Virus record (IMG/VR): IMGVR_UViG_3300013093_000187
Span: 1 to 30,229 of that record
Strand: one strand, 5' to 3'
Source of the DNA: a virus
Length of the DNA stretch: 30,229 nt
How positions within the stretch are numbered: the stretch's first letter is position 1; each line of letters starts with the position of its first letter. Shown in pieces: positions 9,198-16,227 of this stretch. The translations under genes were made by a program, and so were the position numbers. The notes below the pieces were generated by a model that saw only the letters and a program-made list of their open reading frames with translations, was not told the DNA's origin and made no database searches.

Positions 9198-10184
9198 ATG
9201 CGAGCCAAAGAATTCAGCCAACCTAAAAAAAGTCTAGTCATATTTGATATAGACGATACTCTACTTCATACCACTGCCAAAATCAAAGTGGTTAAAGATG
9301 GGCATGTTGTTCGAGAATTAACCAATCAGCAATTTAACAACTACGAATTACAGCCAGGCGAAGAGTTTGATTTTGGTGAATTTAGAGATGCTGAAAAATT
9401 CAATAGAGAAAGTAAACCTATTGAGCCCATGGTTAAAAAATTAAAAACCATATTAAATCATTCAGCTAACAGTGAAGTTATCATGCTTACTGCCCGTGCT
9501 GATTTTGATAACAAAAATTTATTCTTAAAAACATTCAGCGATCTTGGTATTGACATGAGTCGTGTACATGTACACCGTGCTGGAAACTTGCCTGGTGATG
9601 CTATACCTGCTGAAAAGAAAGCGGTGTATGTTCGTAGATATGCCGACACTGGCAAATATGATCACATTCGTTTATATGATGACAGTCGCAGTAACTTATC
9701 AGTGTTTAAAGAATTAAAAAACGAATATCCCAATATAGACTTTAGAGCAATCTATGTAGGACCAGAAGGTAATACAGCACTTCACGAGAGTAGAATTCCA
9801 ATGAAACATCATAAAGATAACTTCATGGAAATGTTTAAAAAGTTTTTACCATTGGCTATGCGTTATATTGGATTGGATCATTTACCTCAAATAAAATTTG
9901 AAGCACACATACATGACAGTCATCAACCCACTTTTGGCAAATATGAAAATGGCGAACACGTACTTTATGTGGCTCTAATGAATCGTCACCCTAATGATAT
10001 TTTACGCACAGTAGCTCATGAGTTAGTACACTATAAACAAGATACTGAGCATGAATTAGAACATGACAGTGGACGTACAGGCAGTCCACAAGAAAATCAA
10101 GCACATGCTATTGCTGGCATCGTGATGCGGCATTTTAATAAAAATTATCCTGAATACCTAGGCAGTCATCCTATTACAGATTAA
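9198..10184 (+). CDS. HAD-superfamily phosphatase fused to an HExxH zinc metallopeptidase-like domain
   Basis: 328 residues from ATG 9198 (MRAKEF); an in-frame TTG at 9159 lies inside the structured intergenic stretch and is a poorer start. Residues ~12-195 are a HAD domain: motif I FDIDDTLL (D17, D19), motif II MLTARAD (T98), a lysine at 140-141 and motif IV LYDDS (D161, D162), an arrangement like phage polynucleotide 3'-phosphatases. Residues ~215-328 hold TVAHELVHYKQD (H274, E275, H278) with downstream E299 in QENQAHA as a likely third zinc ligand. Each half is recognisable; the join is unusual. The N terminus resembles T4 capsid-targeting peptides. A bidirectional terminator follows directly. 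Possible roles are nucleic-acid end repair plus proteolysis of a host or head protein, not proven. Confidence 0.78.
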   Translation: MRAKEFSQPKKSLVIFDIDDTLLHTTAKIKVVKDGHVVRELTNQQFNNYELQPGEEFDFGEFRDAEKFNRESKPIEPMVKKLKTILNHSANSEVIMLTARADFDNKNLFLKTFSDLGIDMSRVHVHRAGNLPGDAIPAEKKAVYVRRYADTGKYDHIRLYDDSRSNLSVFKELKNEYPNIDFRAIYVGPEGNTALHESRIPMKHHKDNFMEMFKKFLPLAMRYIGLDHLPQIKFEAHIHDSHQPTFGKYENGEHVLYVALMNRHPNDILRTVAHELVHYKQDTEHELEHDSGRTGSPQENQAHAIAGIVMRHFNKNYPEYLGSHPITD

Positions 10185-10185
10185 A

Positions 10186-10214
10186 AAAAATCCCCAGACA
10201 AGCTGGGGATTTTT
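10186..10214. terminator. Bidirectional intrinsic terminator
   Basis: AAAAATCCCCAG (10186-10197) and CTGGGGATTTTT (10203-10214) pair around ACAAG. The A run on one side and T run on the other let it end transcription both ways; it sits between convergent genes ending at 10184 (plus) and 10265 (minus). Confidence 0.9.
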
Positions 10215-10264
10215 ACGATAATGTTATAGTGGCTATGCCACTTTATATTATTTTAAAATTATAT

Positions 10265-10534
10265 TTATTTTGTTTTAGCAGTAGCGTTTACAAAGCCGTA
10301 CATTTTTTCTGCTGTTTCTAGAACCTTGTCCAAACCTGGGAATTCTGGCATACCAACTTGTGTTATAATTTGTCCAGTCTTTTCATCACGTTTAGCTGAC
10401 ATTTCCCAACCTTGAAATTTCATGCTGTATTCGCTTTGTACTAGGTCCTTAGCCATTGCTAGAATGTCTGAACGGATTTCATATCCATTTTTGTTAAATT
10501 TAACTTCTGGAAGTTTAGGTGTTTCAAATGACAT
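10265..10534 (-). CDS. Small phage protein of unknown function (89 aa)
   Basis: Reads MSFETPKLPEVKFNKNGYEI at the start, and has a strong Shine-Dalgarno AAGGAG 11-16 bases before the ATG. Mixed charge, no membrane segment, no cysteines; pattern suggests a short beta hairpin, a long helix (residues ~22-40) and a C-terminal helix. It resembles conserved small proteins of T4-like aquatic phages, from memory only. It is last on the minus strand before the bidirectional terminator and has its own late-type octamer 56 bp upstream, so it can be expressed alone. Confidence 0.75.
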   Translation of the reverse strand: MSFETPKLPEVKFNKNGYEIRSDILAMAKDLVQSEYSMKFQGWEMSAKRDEKTGQIITQVGMPEFPGLDKVLETAEKMYGFVNATAKTK

Positions 10535-10589
10535 TTTATTTCTCCTTATGTGTGTAATGTCTGTGTAAGCAGTTACTTTACTGCCTAAG

Positions 10590-10597
10590 TATTTAGT
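10590..10597 (-). promoter_or_regulatory. Late-type promoter octamer ACTAAATA (minus)
   Basis: Reads ACTAAATA on the minus strand, 56 bp before the 89-residue gene and just upstream of it in the gap to the acetyltransferase gene. The same octamer precedes genes at 11577, 28538 and 17522 (minus). Confidence 0.45.
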
Positions 10598-10606
10598 ATA
10601 TAGGCT

Positions 10607-11161
10607 TTAAGTAACTAAAGCAAGCGGATTTAAAACTCTTTTGCCCAAGTAGTCTATAACAGCAAGATTGCTGTCGGTGACTTCATTAACATAGGTAGTA
10701 ACATCAGGCTGGTCAAATTTAATTGTGGCCAATGTTTCTCCATGTTCGCTAGTCATGCTGATACCGTGTTTCTTACATAGGTGTTTGATGGCCGCATTGG
10801 AACTTAGACATACCATACAACCTTCAAGTATACCTTTGGTACGACACCACTGTATACAGCGTTTCATCAATAGGTTTCCCATACCTTGCCCTTGGTATTC
10901 TTTAAGAACAGAAAATGCTAATTCCATTTCACCAGCTAGGGAGATATGTCCCACAGCAACAAAATTTAAATTAATATCTTCTATAGCAAAGAGAATATGC
11001 TGTGAAGTATTGGCTTCAAACTTATCACAAAGTGAGTCAATGACTGTGTCGTTAGTTGGAAACCCAAAGCGTAGTATCTTAGATTCTGCGTCAAGTTGTT
11101 TAAGATGCTGACGATATTTGGGATATTCGTGTGGTAACACACGTCTAACTGTCTTAAGCAT
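10607..11161 (-). CDS. GNAT-family N-acetyltransferase
   Basis: 184 residues. The acetyl-CoA-binding motif A is clear: a beta strand LAFSVL, then EYQGQGMGNLLMKR (Q90-G-Q-G-M-G95) on the following helix. Downstream, a helix and strand CMVCLSSNAAIKHLCKKHGI match motif B and the usual end of the domain; the last ~40 residues extend beyond the core. GNAT enzymes transfer an acetyl group from acetyl-CoA to amines of small molecules, peptides or proteins; the substrate cannot be read from sequence. It is third in a minus-strand operon after two very small genes, starting 3 bases after the stop of the 30-residue gene. In a phage it could modify a host protein or toxin, which is speculation. Confidence 0.85.
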   Translation of the reverse strand: MLKTVRRVLPHEYPKYRQHLKQLDAESKILRFGFPTNDTVIDSLCDKFEANTSQHILFAIEDINLNFVAVGHISLAGEMELAFSVLKEYQGQGMGNLLMKRCIQWCRTKGILEGCMVCLSSNAAIKHLCKKHGISMTSEHGETLATIKFDQPDVTTYVNEVTDSNLAVIDYLGKRVLNPLALVT

Positions 11162-11164
11162 GAT

Positions 11165-11257
11165 TTAATACCAGTTATGACCTTTGACAATTGCTTCTGC
11201 CCGAAGTTGTTGAATAAGTTTAATAGTTTCCCATACATCTTTAAAAAACTTTTTCAT
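11165..11257 (-). CDS. 30-residue protein of unknown function
   Basis: Begins MKKFFKDVWETIKLIQQL and ends KGHNWY, predicted to be one amphipathic helix with aromatic residues at both ends. Its ATG overlaps the stop of the preceding 53-residue gene (ATGA, 11254-11257), the usual sign of translational coupling, and it ends 3 bases before the acetyltransferase start. Both small proteins end in an N-W-containing tail (HNWY here, TNWRHGL in its neighbour). No known family recognised; the tight packing is the main evidence that it is real. Confidence 0.6.
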   Translation of the reverse strand: MKKFFKDVWETIKLIQQLRAEAIVKGHNWY

Positions 11258-11415
11258 AGTCCGTGCCTCCAGTTTGTGTTACGATAACTGTATTCACGAG
11301 CATAATGATCTACTTCTGCCGCGTTGCTTGGGCGTTTACTTTCAATATATAATTCTAATCCACTTTTTGGTGGAGTTGTTAAAAACTGGATAAGTTTTTT
11401 TAATAGTTTTGACAT
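11254..11415 (-). CDS. 53-residue basic small protein
   Basis: Has an excellent Shine-Dalgarno (AAAGGAGAC) before ATG 11415 and a consensus late octamer 58 bp upstream. It starts MSKLLKKLIQFL, an amphipathic basic helix, then PPKSGLELYIESKRPSNAAE and VDHYAREYSYRN. The pattern LxxYIxSKxPxxxAEVxHxxREY is one I associate with short uncharacterised bacterial and phage proteins, but I cannot name a family. First gene of the minus-strand operon 11415-10607; overlaps the next gene by 4 bases. Confidence 0.75.
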   Translation of the reverse strand: MSKLLKKLIQFLTTPPKSGLELYIESKRPSNAAEVDHYAREYSYRNTNWRHGL

Positions 11416-11473
11416 TTTGTGTCTCCTTTACTGTGTGTCAATTAGTAGAAACCATACTAGTGTTTCTACTGAG

Positions 11474-11481
11474 TATTTATA
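11474..11481 (-). promoter_or_regulatory. Consensus T4-type late promoter TATAAATA (minus)
   Basis: Exact TATAAATA on the minus strand, 58 bp before the first gene of the minus operon (53-residue protein). T4 late promoters consist of this octamer alone, without a -35 element. Confidence 0.65.
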
Positions 11482-11538
11482 TCAGTGTATATTACAACAA
11501 GATAAAAAACAATGGTTTATTTTTCCAGATTATTGTGC

Positions 11539-11554
11539 TACAATTAACTAAATA
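11539..11554 (+). promoter_or_regulatory. Composite promoter region: TACAATTAAC and ACTAAATA
   Basis: TACAAT (11539-11544) followed by TAAC matches the -10 context of the promoters at 4013 and 16215, though no good -35 is seen. It overlaps a late-type octamer ACTAAATA (11547-11554). Both would serve the gene at 11577. The remaining gap 11416-11576 holds nothing else I can support. Confidence 0.4.
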
Positions 11555-11576
11555 TTAGAACAATAAGGAAACTGCT

Positions 11577-11876
11577 TTGAAAAGAGCCACACGTAGTTTA
11601 TTAGAAGAATTAAACTCCATATCAGAACGTAAAAACGGCGAAGCAATAGTTGAAGCCCGTGCCACACATGTTATCAACAGTGCCATTAATCTACTTGCTT
11701 TGATAAAGGAAAATTTCAACCCAGAAGAAGCCTACGAATTAGAACGTAGACTAATTAATAGTATTAGAGGCGGCGATGCTAGCAAATTTACTCGTAGCAT
11801 CCGTAAATTACGTGACAATAAGGAAACCCTTAAACATCTACACATTGTTGAGGGCGATTTAAAAGACGAAGATTAA
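11577..11876 (+). CDS. Phage protein of unknown function (99 aa), TTG start
   Basis: The frame has no ATG near its beginning; TTG at 11577 follows AAGGAA (11564-11569) at a suitable distance and gives MKRATRSLLEELNSISERKN. All-helical, charged: two or three helices with EEAYELERRLINSI and FTRSIRKLRDN. It resembles a conserved hypothetical of T4-like aquatic phages, from memory. Lies alone between a composite promoter and the promoter of the next gene. No enzymatic motif is visible; a DNA- or protein-binding helical bundle is possible. Confidence 0.75.
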   Translation: MKRATRSLLEELNSISERKNGEAIVEARATHVINSAINLLALIKENFNPEEAYELERRLINSIRGGDASKFTRSIRKLRDNKETLKHLHIVEGDLKDED

Positions 11877-11897
11877 CCTGCGTTTTTTTCCAAAGTG

Positions 11898-11905
11898 GAT
11901 AAATA
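11898..11905 (+). promoter_or_regulatory. Late-type promoter octamer GATAAATA
   Basis: One base from the T4 late consensus, 51 bp before the start of the presumed structural gene at 11957, which has a strong Shine-Dalgarno and its own terminator. Confidence 0.5.
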
Positions 11906-11956
11906 ATTGCATACGAGTTCCAGGGTGGAGCTTTAAAAAGATAAGGAGATGCTAAA

Positions 11957-12427
11957 ATGGCACAAATTTACAAAAAGAACGAAGCGGTACAAGCCCCATT
12001 TTTCAAGAATGGCGTTACACTTGACTTCTACACAATCACATTCCCAAACTTCAACTTGCAAACTAGCGACACAGCAAGTACATCTACTGTAAGCGTTGGC
12101 GGCGTAGCAACAATTTTCTACGGTGCTGATACAACACAAGGTACAGCAGTTGCCGCACGTAACCCACTAGCAGTTGCTTTAGAAAAAATCCAAGCTAAGA
12201 CAAGTATTGAAATCATCGGTACTCCAGTAGTTGGAACAACTTCTACAGTTAACGTTGCTGTTGCTGCACTAGGTGGTGCTTATGGTACTGACGACTACTC
12301 TAGCTTTGGTCTCCCAGGTAGTGGTAGCGCATTTGCTACATACTTGACAACTTTGATGGCTGCTGACAGCAACACATATCAAGGTTACACAATGGCTAAC
12401 ACCACTGTTACTAAAACAACATTCTAA
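11957..12427 (+). CDS. Probable abundant virion structural protein (156 aa)
   Basis: Starts MAQIYKKNEAVQAPFFKNG after AAGGAG (11943-11948). It is rich in Thr, Ala, Ser, Val and Gly with few charges, and alternates short beta strands with Gly/Thr turns (SVGGVATIFYGADTTQGTAV, VVGTTSTVNVAVAALGG), as in head-decoration, tail-tube or fibre-tip proteins. It has its own late-type octamer, strong ribosome-binding site and intrinsic terminator, i.e. a single-gene, highly expressed unit. Codons look more uniform (many ACA, GTA, AAC) than in neighbours, fitting high expression. No cysteine, no signal peptide. I do not recognise the family; the structural role is inferred. Confidence 0.75.
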   Translation: MAQIYKKNEAVQAPFFKNGVTLDFYTITFPNFNLQTSDTASTSTVSVGGVATIFYGADTTQGTAVAARNPLAVALEKIQAKTSIEIIGTPVVGTTSTVNVAVAALGGAYGTDDYSSFGLPGSGSAFATYLTTLMAADSNTYQGYTMANTTVTKTTF

Positions 12428-12446
12428 TTCTAAATTAGAAAACACT

Positions 12447-12474
12447 AAAGGCTCTTTTTTAAGAGCCTTTTTTT
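12447..12474 (+). terminator. Intrinsic terminator after the 156-aa gene
   Basis: AAAGGCTCTT (12447-12456) and AAGAGCCTTT (12461-12470) pair perfectly over 10 bp around TTTT and run into further Ts. Confidence 0.93.
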
Positions 12475-12479
12475 ACGGC

Positions 12480-12487
12480 CATAAATA
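12480..12487 (+). promoter_or_regulatory. Late-type promoter octamer CATAAATA
   Basis: One base from TATAAATA, directly after the terminator and 17 bp before the ATG at 12505; it would start the 12505-14343 gene run. Confidence 0.55.
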
Positions 12488-12504
12488 CATAAAATAGGTA
12501 CTTT

Positions 12505-12942
12505 ATGGGTCTCATAGAAATTAAAACATTGATAGATATTACACAAACTAAGGTATCTAGGCCTAACCAGGGCAGTCAATTAGAATTAGATCAAAATAGA
12601 AATTTTATCACATTACTTCAGTGTGTGGAAATACGCAGTATTGTAGGGTATGAATCTTCTCCCTCTGTAGAAGAAGTTGCTATTAAAGACATGGGATTTG
12701 GTACAGAGTACAAGGGTAAACACAAGGTTTGGACATTTACATTTACCCCAGATCGTGAGGGTGTATATACAGATCAAGAGGGTAATGCCTTGGCCTATCT
12801 GGTAACTGACATTAATGGTGTGCCAATTATTAAAAATTTAACAGAAACAATAAATATAGATAAGGCAATGTTTGAATGTAAAGACATTACCACCAAAAAC
12901 ACATTAATCAAGGCACACCAAGGCACAATTCAGGCTCCGTAA
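12505..12942 (+). CDS. Phage protein of unknown function (145 aa)
   Basis: Soluble, beta-rich and acidic, with segments such as HKVWTFTFTPDREGVYTDQEG and YLVTDINGVPIIKNLTETIN. Two Cys (LLQCVEI and MFECKDI) frame the central strands. No catalytic motif seen. First gene after the octamer at 12480. Its style (EYKGKHKVWTFTF) resembles tail- or baseplate-associated proteins of T4-like aquatic phages, but I cannot place it in a family. Confidence 0.75.
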   Translation: MGLIEIKTLIDITQTKVSRPNQGSQLELDQNRNFITLLQCVEIRSIVGYESSPSVEEVAIKDMGFGTEYKGKHKVWTFTFTPDREGVYTDQEGNALAYLVTDINGVPIIKNLTETINIDKAMFECKDITTKNTLIKAHQGTIQAP

Positions 12943-12965
12943 TATATAACTAAAGGAGAGACGTA

Positions 12966-13208
12966 ATGTCCACTGGTGAAATAATTGATATAGAAAAAAC
13001 TAATTTGGAAGCACACGTTGATTTATGTGCCCAACGCTACAAGAGTTTAGATGAACGCCTTACCTCTATTGAAGGTAAATTTGGTGATCTAAAAAAATTG
13101 ATTGAAGATGGCCACTCTAGCATGACTAAGGTTCTTATTGGAACAGCTGGCACAGTTATTACTGGTATCTTAGGATTGATCGTAGTAGTTTTACAAAAAA
13201 CACATTAA
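12966..13208 (+). CDS. Small membrane-anchored coiled-coil protein
   Basis: 80 residues with a very good Shine-Dalgarno (AAAGGAG, 12953-12959). An N-terminal helix or coiled coil (residues ~10-50, AQRYKSLDERLTSIEGKFGD, LKKLIED) precedes one hydrophobic segment (residues ~56-76, VLIGTAGTVITGILGLIVVV) and a short basic tail. This is a C-terminal membrane anchor topology. Similar proteins occur in T4-like aquatic phages and have been suggested as holin-like or membrane accessory proteins; that role is unproven. It starts 23 bases after the upstream gene and ends just before the next start. Confidence 0.75.
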   Translation: MSTGEIIDIEKTNLEAHVDLCAQRYKSLDERLTSIEGKFGDLKKLIEDGHSSMTKVLIGTAGTVITGILGLIVVVLQKTH

Positions 13209-13209
13209 T

Positions 13210-13689
13210 ATGAAAATACATGAATTGGTCGAGGCCATAGGAACTATTGGATCTACTACAGATCTGGTACACAGTGACGGATTACCAAAAACTGGTTCTA
13301 ATCCTGCGCCTAATAAACCCGCACAACCAAATCAACCCAACAAGCCTGGACAACCAAATCAAGAGTTTGATCCAGCACAACTAGCACAAGTTAAATCAAA
13401 TTTAAACAGTTTAAAAGATCCTATCAAAGCTGCCAATGGTGGCCAAGATTTTGATTCAAGTGTATTGGCAAAGACATTGACTGATCCAAATGCCATGTCT
13501 AACAATACTGTCAATCCCATGGCAGCTAAGGCATTGAAAGCCATGATGCCAGCATTAAGTGCCACTGAGAAAAACCCACAAACAGCCAACAATCTTAAAT
13601 CTGTGTTTAGAACAGCCGCTACTAACCAACAAAAAAATCAACAAGCCGCAGCCAATCAACAAAACGCACAGACCCCAATAAAAGTATGA
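13210..13689 (+). CDS. Low-complexity Asn/Gln/Pro-rich phage protein with capsid-targeting-like N terminus
   Basis: 159 residues. Begins MKIHELVEAIG, then a disordered stretch of repeated NKPAQPNQPNKPGQPNQ (residues ~35-56), a more ordered alpha-helical middle (PAQLAQVKSNLNSLKDPIK; NPMAAKALKAMMPALSATEK), and a Gln/Asn-rich tail (NQQKNQQAAANQQNAQ). The first nine residues resemble T4 core and internal-protein targeting peptides. Likely an internal or scaffold-associated virion protein, by inference. Its stop overlaps the next start by 4 bases (ATGA). Confidence 0.7.
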   Translation: MKIHELVEAIGTIGSTTDLVHSDGLPKTGSNPAPNKPAQPNQPNKPGQPNQEFDPAQLAQVKSNLNSLKDPIKAANGGQDFDSSVLAKTLTDPNAMSNNTVNPMAAKALKAMMPALSATEKNPQTANNLKSVFRTAATNQQKNQQAAANQQNAQTPIKV

Positions 13690-13895
13690 AAATCCATCAA
13701 TTATTATCGGGGATGGGTATAGCTATTACCAATGAAGAAAATCGCTTCATTAAAAAACACGACACCAACATTTCACTAACAGGACTAGACGACCATGACC
13801 AATGGCTTGCTCAAAGTTTAGTTCGCAAGGGCGTATATTCACTAAGTAAAGACAGTAGTCAACTGATCAAAAACTTACATGAAACCTCTAACTGA
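13686..13895 (+). CDS. Small phage protein (69 aa), unknown function
   Basis: Starts MKIHQLLSGMGIAITNEENR, sharing the MKIH opening with the upstream gene. The ATGA overlap at 13686-13689 couples it to that gene, and its 3' end overlaps the next gene by 17 bases. Pattern LTGLDDHDQWLAQSLVRKGV followed by LSKDSSQLIKNL suggests two or three helices, perhaps a winged-helix-like fold, but no family is recognised. Confidence 0.65.
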   Translation: MKIHQLLSGMGIAITNEENRFIKKHDTNISLTGLDDHDQWLAQSLVRKGVYSLSKDSSQLIKNLHETSN

Positions 13896-14343
13896 AGACC
13901 TTTATAAAAAATTAGCCACTCTAGGACGTAATGTTAAACAAGAATTACGTCAAAAGGGCTTTGTCATCCCTGTCAAAAACAACGACGGTACTGTGAGTTT
14001 TGGTCGATTCACAGTGGTACACAAACAAGATGGGTTTTATACAGTATTAGATCATAGACTTGAACCTGTAGTGGATCAAATCAATCTACCACAGACAGCA
14101 GTTATCCTAGCTAATAATCTAGCTCTAGGCAAATCCAAAGATGACCAGCTGATCAATGAAGACAGAGCATACGGGTATGCCGAGTTTGAGGAACAAGTCT
14201 ACAGACGTGCTCTAAAACGCAAAGATACATCGCTGGTTCAGTTTGATGTCAGCCAAATCAAACACGATATAGCATCAGCTAAACGCAAGATGTCTAAAAA
14301 TCACATAATGACAAGTTTTGAGAAACTAGTTAAACTCATATAA
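13879..14343 (+). CDS. Phage protein of unknown function (154 aa)
   Basis: Starts MKPLTEDLYKKLATLGRNVK inside the end of the previous gene. The middle is beta-rich (VSFGRFTVVHKQDGFYTVLD), the end helical and basic (DIASAKRKMSKNHIMTSFEK). No membrane segment, no Cys. It belongs to the co-directional block 12505-16191 of probable virion or assembly proteins and resembles conserved T4-like aquatic phage hypotheticals, from memory only. A consensus late octamer overlaps its stop codon. Confidence 0.7.
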   Translation: MKPLTEDLYKKLATLGRNVKQELRQKGFVIPVKNNDGTVSFGRFTVVHKQDGFYTVLDHRLEPVVDQINLPQTAVILANNLALGKSKDDQLINEDRAYGYAEFEEQVYRRALKRKDTSLVQFDVSQIKHDIASAKRKMSKNHIMTSFEKLVKLI

Positions 14344-14346
14344 ATA
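14339..14346 (+). promoter_or_regulatory. Consensus T4-type late promoter TATAAATA
   Basis: Exact TATAAATA, 26 bp before ATG 14372 and overlapping the stop codon of the preceding gene. Confidence 0.6.
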
Positions 14347-14371
14347 ACATTAAACTATTTTGGAACCTATC

Positions 14372-15838
14372 ATGAAAACCACAGACTTTAACAAAACTAT
14401 CACCAGTGCTAAATTGCTTGAAAATATTGAAAAACAATTTGGTAGTCGTGTTAACTTAAACAAGTATGATCGTGAACAGTTGGAAGACATCCGTAACAAA
14501 CTACGCACACGCATTTTCCAACAAGAAGGATCAGCAGGTGTTAATGATTTGCTAACCAATGAGACATACCAAAAAGACAAAGCAATGTTAGAGTTGCTCA
14601 ACACAAGGATAAAAGAAATGCTAGGCGAACAAATGAAACAACTAAAAAACAAGATTGATCAACTTAACGAAGCTAAGAAAGGATCAAAACCAGATTTCCT
14701 AGATTTGGACAAAGATGGCAATAAAAAAGAGCCAATGAAAAAAGCCGCCAAAGATGCTAAAGTAAAAGAAACTATCAAGAAAGATAAGAAAGAACTTGAA
14801 GGCAATGCTTTTGGTAAAGCAGTCCGTGATGCTAAGAAAGATGGCGTTCAACCTGGCGAAAAGATTAAAGTAGGTGGTAAAGAATATCCAGTTAAAGAAC
14901 AAATGAAGAGTCGTGTGGTCAAAGGCAAGAGCTATGGTTCACAGGCAACCAGCAGTGATCCAGATCGCGATGATGACACTCCAGATACAACCAGCAAAAA
15001 AACCGACTTTGATTCTAGTGAATTAACCAAGGCCATGGGCGGCAGTGCTCCTAAGAACCCAACTAAGGGTCGTGTACACAAAATGAAGGAAGGCATGAAG
15101 CATCCTAAAGATTGTGACTGTAAAGAATGTATGAGCATGATGGAACGCGATGAAGGCAAGCACAACAACAAGACCACAGGTTTTAAGGCCTTGGCCAAGA
15201 AAGCAGGTGGCGGTGAGAAGGGTGCAAAAATTGCCGGAGCACAACGTCAGAAGATGAAAAAAGCTGGACAGCTAGAAGAAAGTCAGTTCCGTCACAATGT
15301 TCGTTTTGTAAATGAAAGCCTAGCATTCTTGCTACAAGAAGACGAAGAAGGCAAAGCCAAGACAATTACAGCGGCCGGCGACATGGTCAATGACTTTACA
15401 GGTTGGATGCAACGTGTTGGTCAATACCAGACCAAGGCTATCATTGAACTAGCAGACAGTATCCGTGCTGACTTTGGTGCAGCAGAAGCTGAAGCTTTCA
15501 AACAAGCAGTTAGCCCAGCATTGAGTGCAACATTGGAAGTATTAACACAGCAACGTGAAACTATCAGTAATGCTGTTGCCACACTGGCTGGTGAAAGTAT
15601 GCCAGAAAATCCAATGGGTGCTGAACCCAATATGGATGTGGGCGATAACGGAGCTCTTCCAGGCAGCGAGCCAGATGCTATGAATCCAGACATGGGTGGC
15701 GGTGATGACTTTGGCGCAAGTGATGCTGCCGCGGGTGGTGATGTAACTGCTGGACGTGAAATGCGTGAAAGCCGTCAACAACGTACAGCACGTAGACTAG
15801 CCGAAGCACACAGTATCATTGCTAAACTGGCCAAATAA
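14372..15838 (+). CDS. Large Lys/Asp-rich protein, probable head-core or internal virion protein
   Basis: 488 residues from ATG 14372 (MKTTDFNKTITSAKLLENI); an in-frame TTG at 14360 is a weaker start. Residues ~1-95 are helical. FLDLDKDGNKKEP (~109-121) is an EF-hand- or dockerin-like Asp loop, followed by very Lys-rich repeats (AKDAKVKETIKKDKKELEG). Middle: DPDRDDDTPDTTSKKTDFD and a small cluster CDCKECMSM with three cysteines that could bind metal. From ~310 a helical region (RFVNESLAFLLQEDEE) and ~350-410 coiled coil; then a Gly/Asp/Met-rich linker and a basic C-terminal helix (RQQRTARRLAEAHSIIAKLA). Composition fits scaffold, core or DNA-binding internal proteins; no enzyme motif seen. 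TAATG overlap with the next gene. Confidence 0.7.
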   Translation: MKTTDFNKTITSAKLLENIEKQFGSRVNLNKYDREQLEDIRNKLRTRIFQQEGSAGVNDLLTNETYQKDKAMLELLNTRIKEMLGEQMKQLKNKIDQLNEAKKGSKPDFLDLDKDGNKKEPMKKAAKDAKVKETIKKDKKELEGNAFGKAVRDAKKDGVQPGEKIKVGGKEYPVKEQMKSRVVKGKSYGSQATSSDPDRDDDTPDTTSKKTDFDSSELTKAMGGSAPKNPTKGRVHKMKEGMKHPKDCDCKECMSMMERDEGKHNNKTTGFKALAKKAGGGEKGAKIAGAQRQKMKKAGQLEESQFRHNVRFVNESLAFLLQEDEEGKAKTITAAGDMVNDFTGWMQRVGQYQTKAIIELADSIRADFGAAEAEAFKQAVSPALSATLEVLTQQRETISNAVATLAGESMPENPMGAEPNMDVGDNGALPGSEPDAMNPDMGGGDDFGASDAAAGGDVTAGREMRESRQQRTARRLAEAHSIIAKLAK

Positions 15839-16191
15839 TGAGATTATTTGAAGTAGATTTAGGATCTGCTAGAGATGTTATGGCAGTGATGCAGGGCCTT
15901 GCCAACAAGCAAGGTCAATCCAGCGAGCTACCTTGGCCAGTGGTCCAGAATATCCTTAAGCCATTCAATTTGGGAATCAGTACACCTGATGCTTTAATAG
16001 CATTAAAGAATTCGGTTGATCCTCAAGGCGATGTTATACAGGATATAACAGATGATGGCACTGTTATTTTGAACACTCGAGTAAAAGATCCCAATGCCGA
16101 TCAAGGCGATACTGCTACTCCCAAAGCAGGCAAGGGCGGCCCCAGTTTAGATTCCATGGCATCGCACGCCGCAAAAGAAGTTACCAAATAA
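15838..16191 (+). CDS. Phage protein (117 aa) with capsid-targeting-like N terminus
   Basis: Begins MRLFEVDLGSARDVMAVMQG, overlapping the upstream stop by one base (TAATG), so translationally coupled. N-terminal helix, central DALIALKNSVDPQGDVIQDI, and a disordered Gly/Pro/Lys tail (PKAGKGGPSLDSM). L-F-E near the N terminus fits the L/I-x-E rule of T4 prohead-protease sites. Probably a partner of the 14372 protein; function unknown. Confidence 0.68.
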   Translation: MRLFEVDLGSARDVMAVMQGLANKQGQSSELPWPVVQNILKPFNLGISTPDALIALKNSVDPQGDVIQDITDDGTVILNTRVKDPNADQGDTATPKAGKGGPSLDSMASHAAKEVTK

Positions 16192-16220
16192 TTGCTTTTA
16201 TAAAGTTAAGGTAGTATAAT
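16192..16220 (+). promoter_or_regulatory. Sigma70-type promoter with almost no leader
   Basis: TTGCTT (16192-16197), 17-bp spacer, TATAAT (16215-16220), with the ATG 7 bases after the -10. The downstream TAAC matches the promoter at 4013. Confidence 0.6.
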
Positions 16221-16227
16221 TAACGTT

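Noticed and set aside
8123-9198. Intron or homing endonuclease arrangement (nuclease next to structured RNA)
   Set aside because: The nuclease has a signal peptide and the NUC1 fold, and no split host gene flanks the RNA region.
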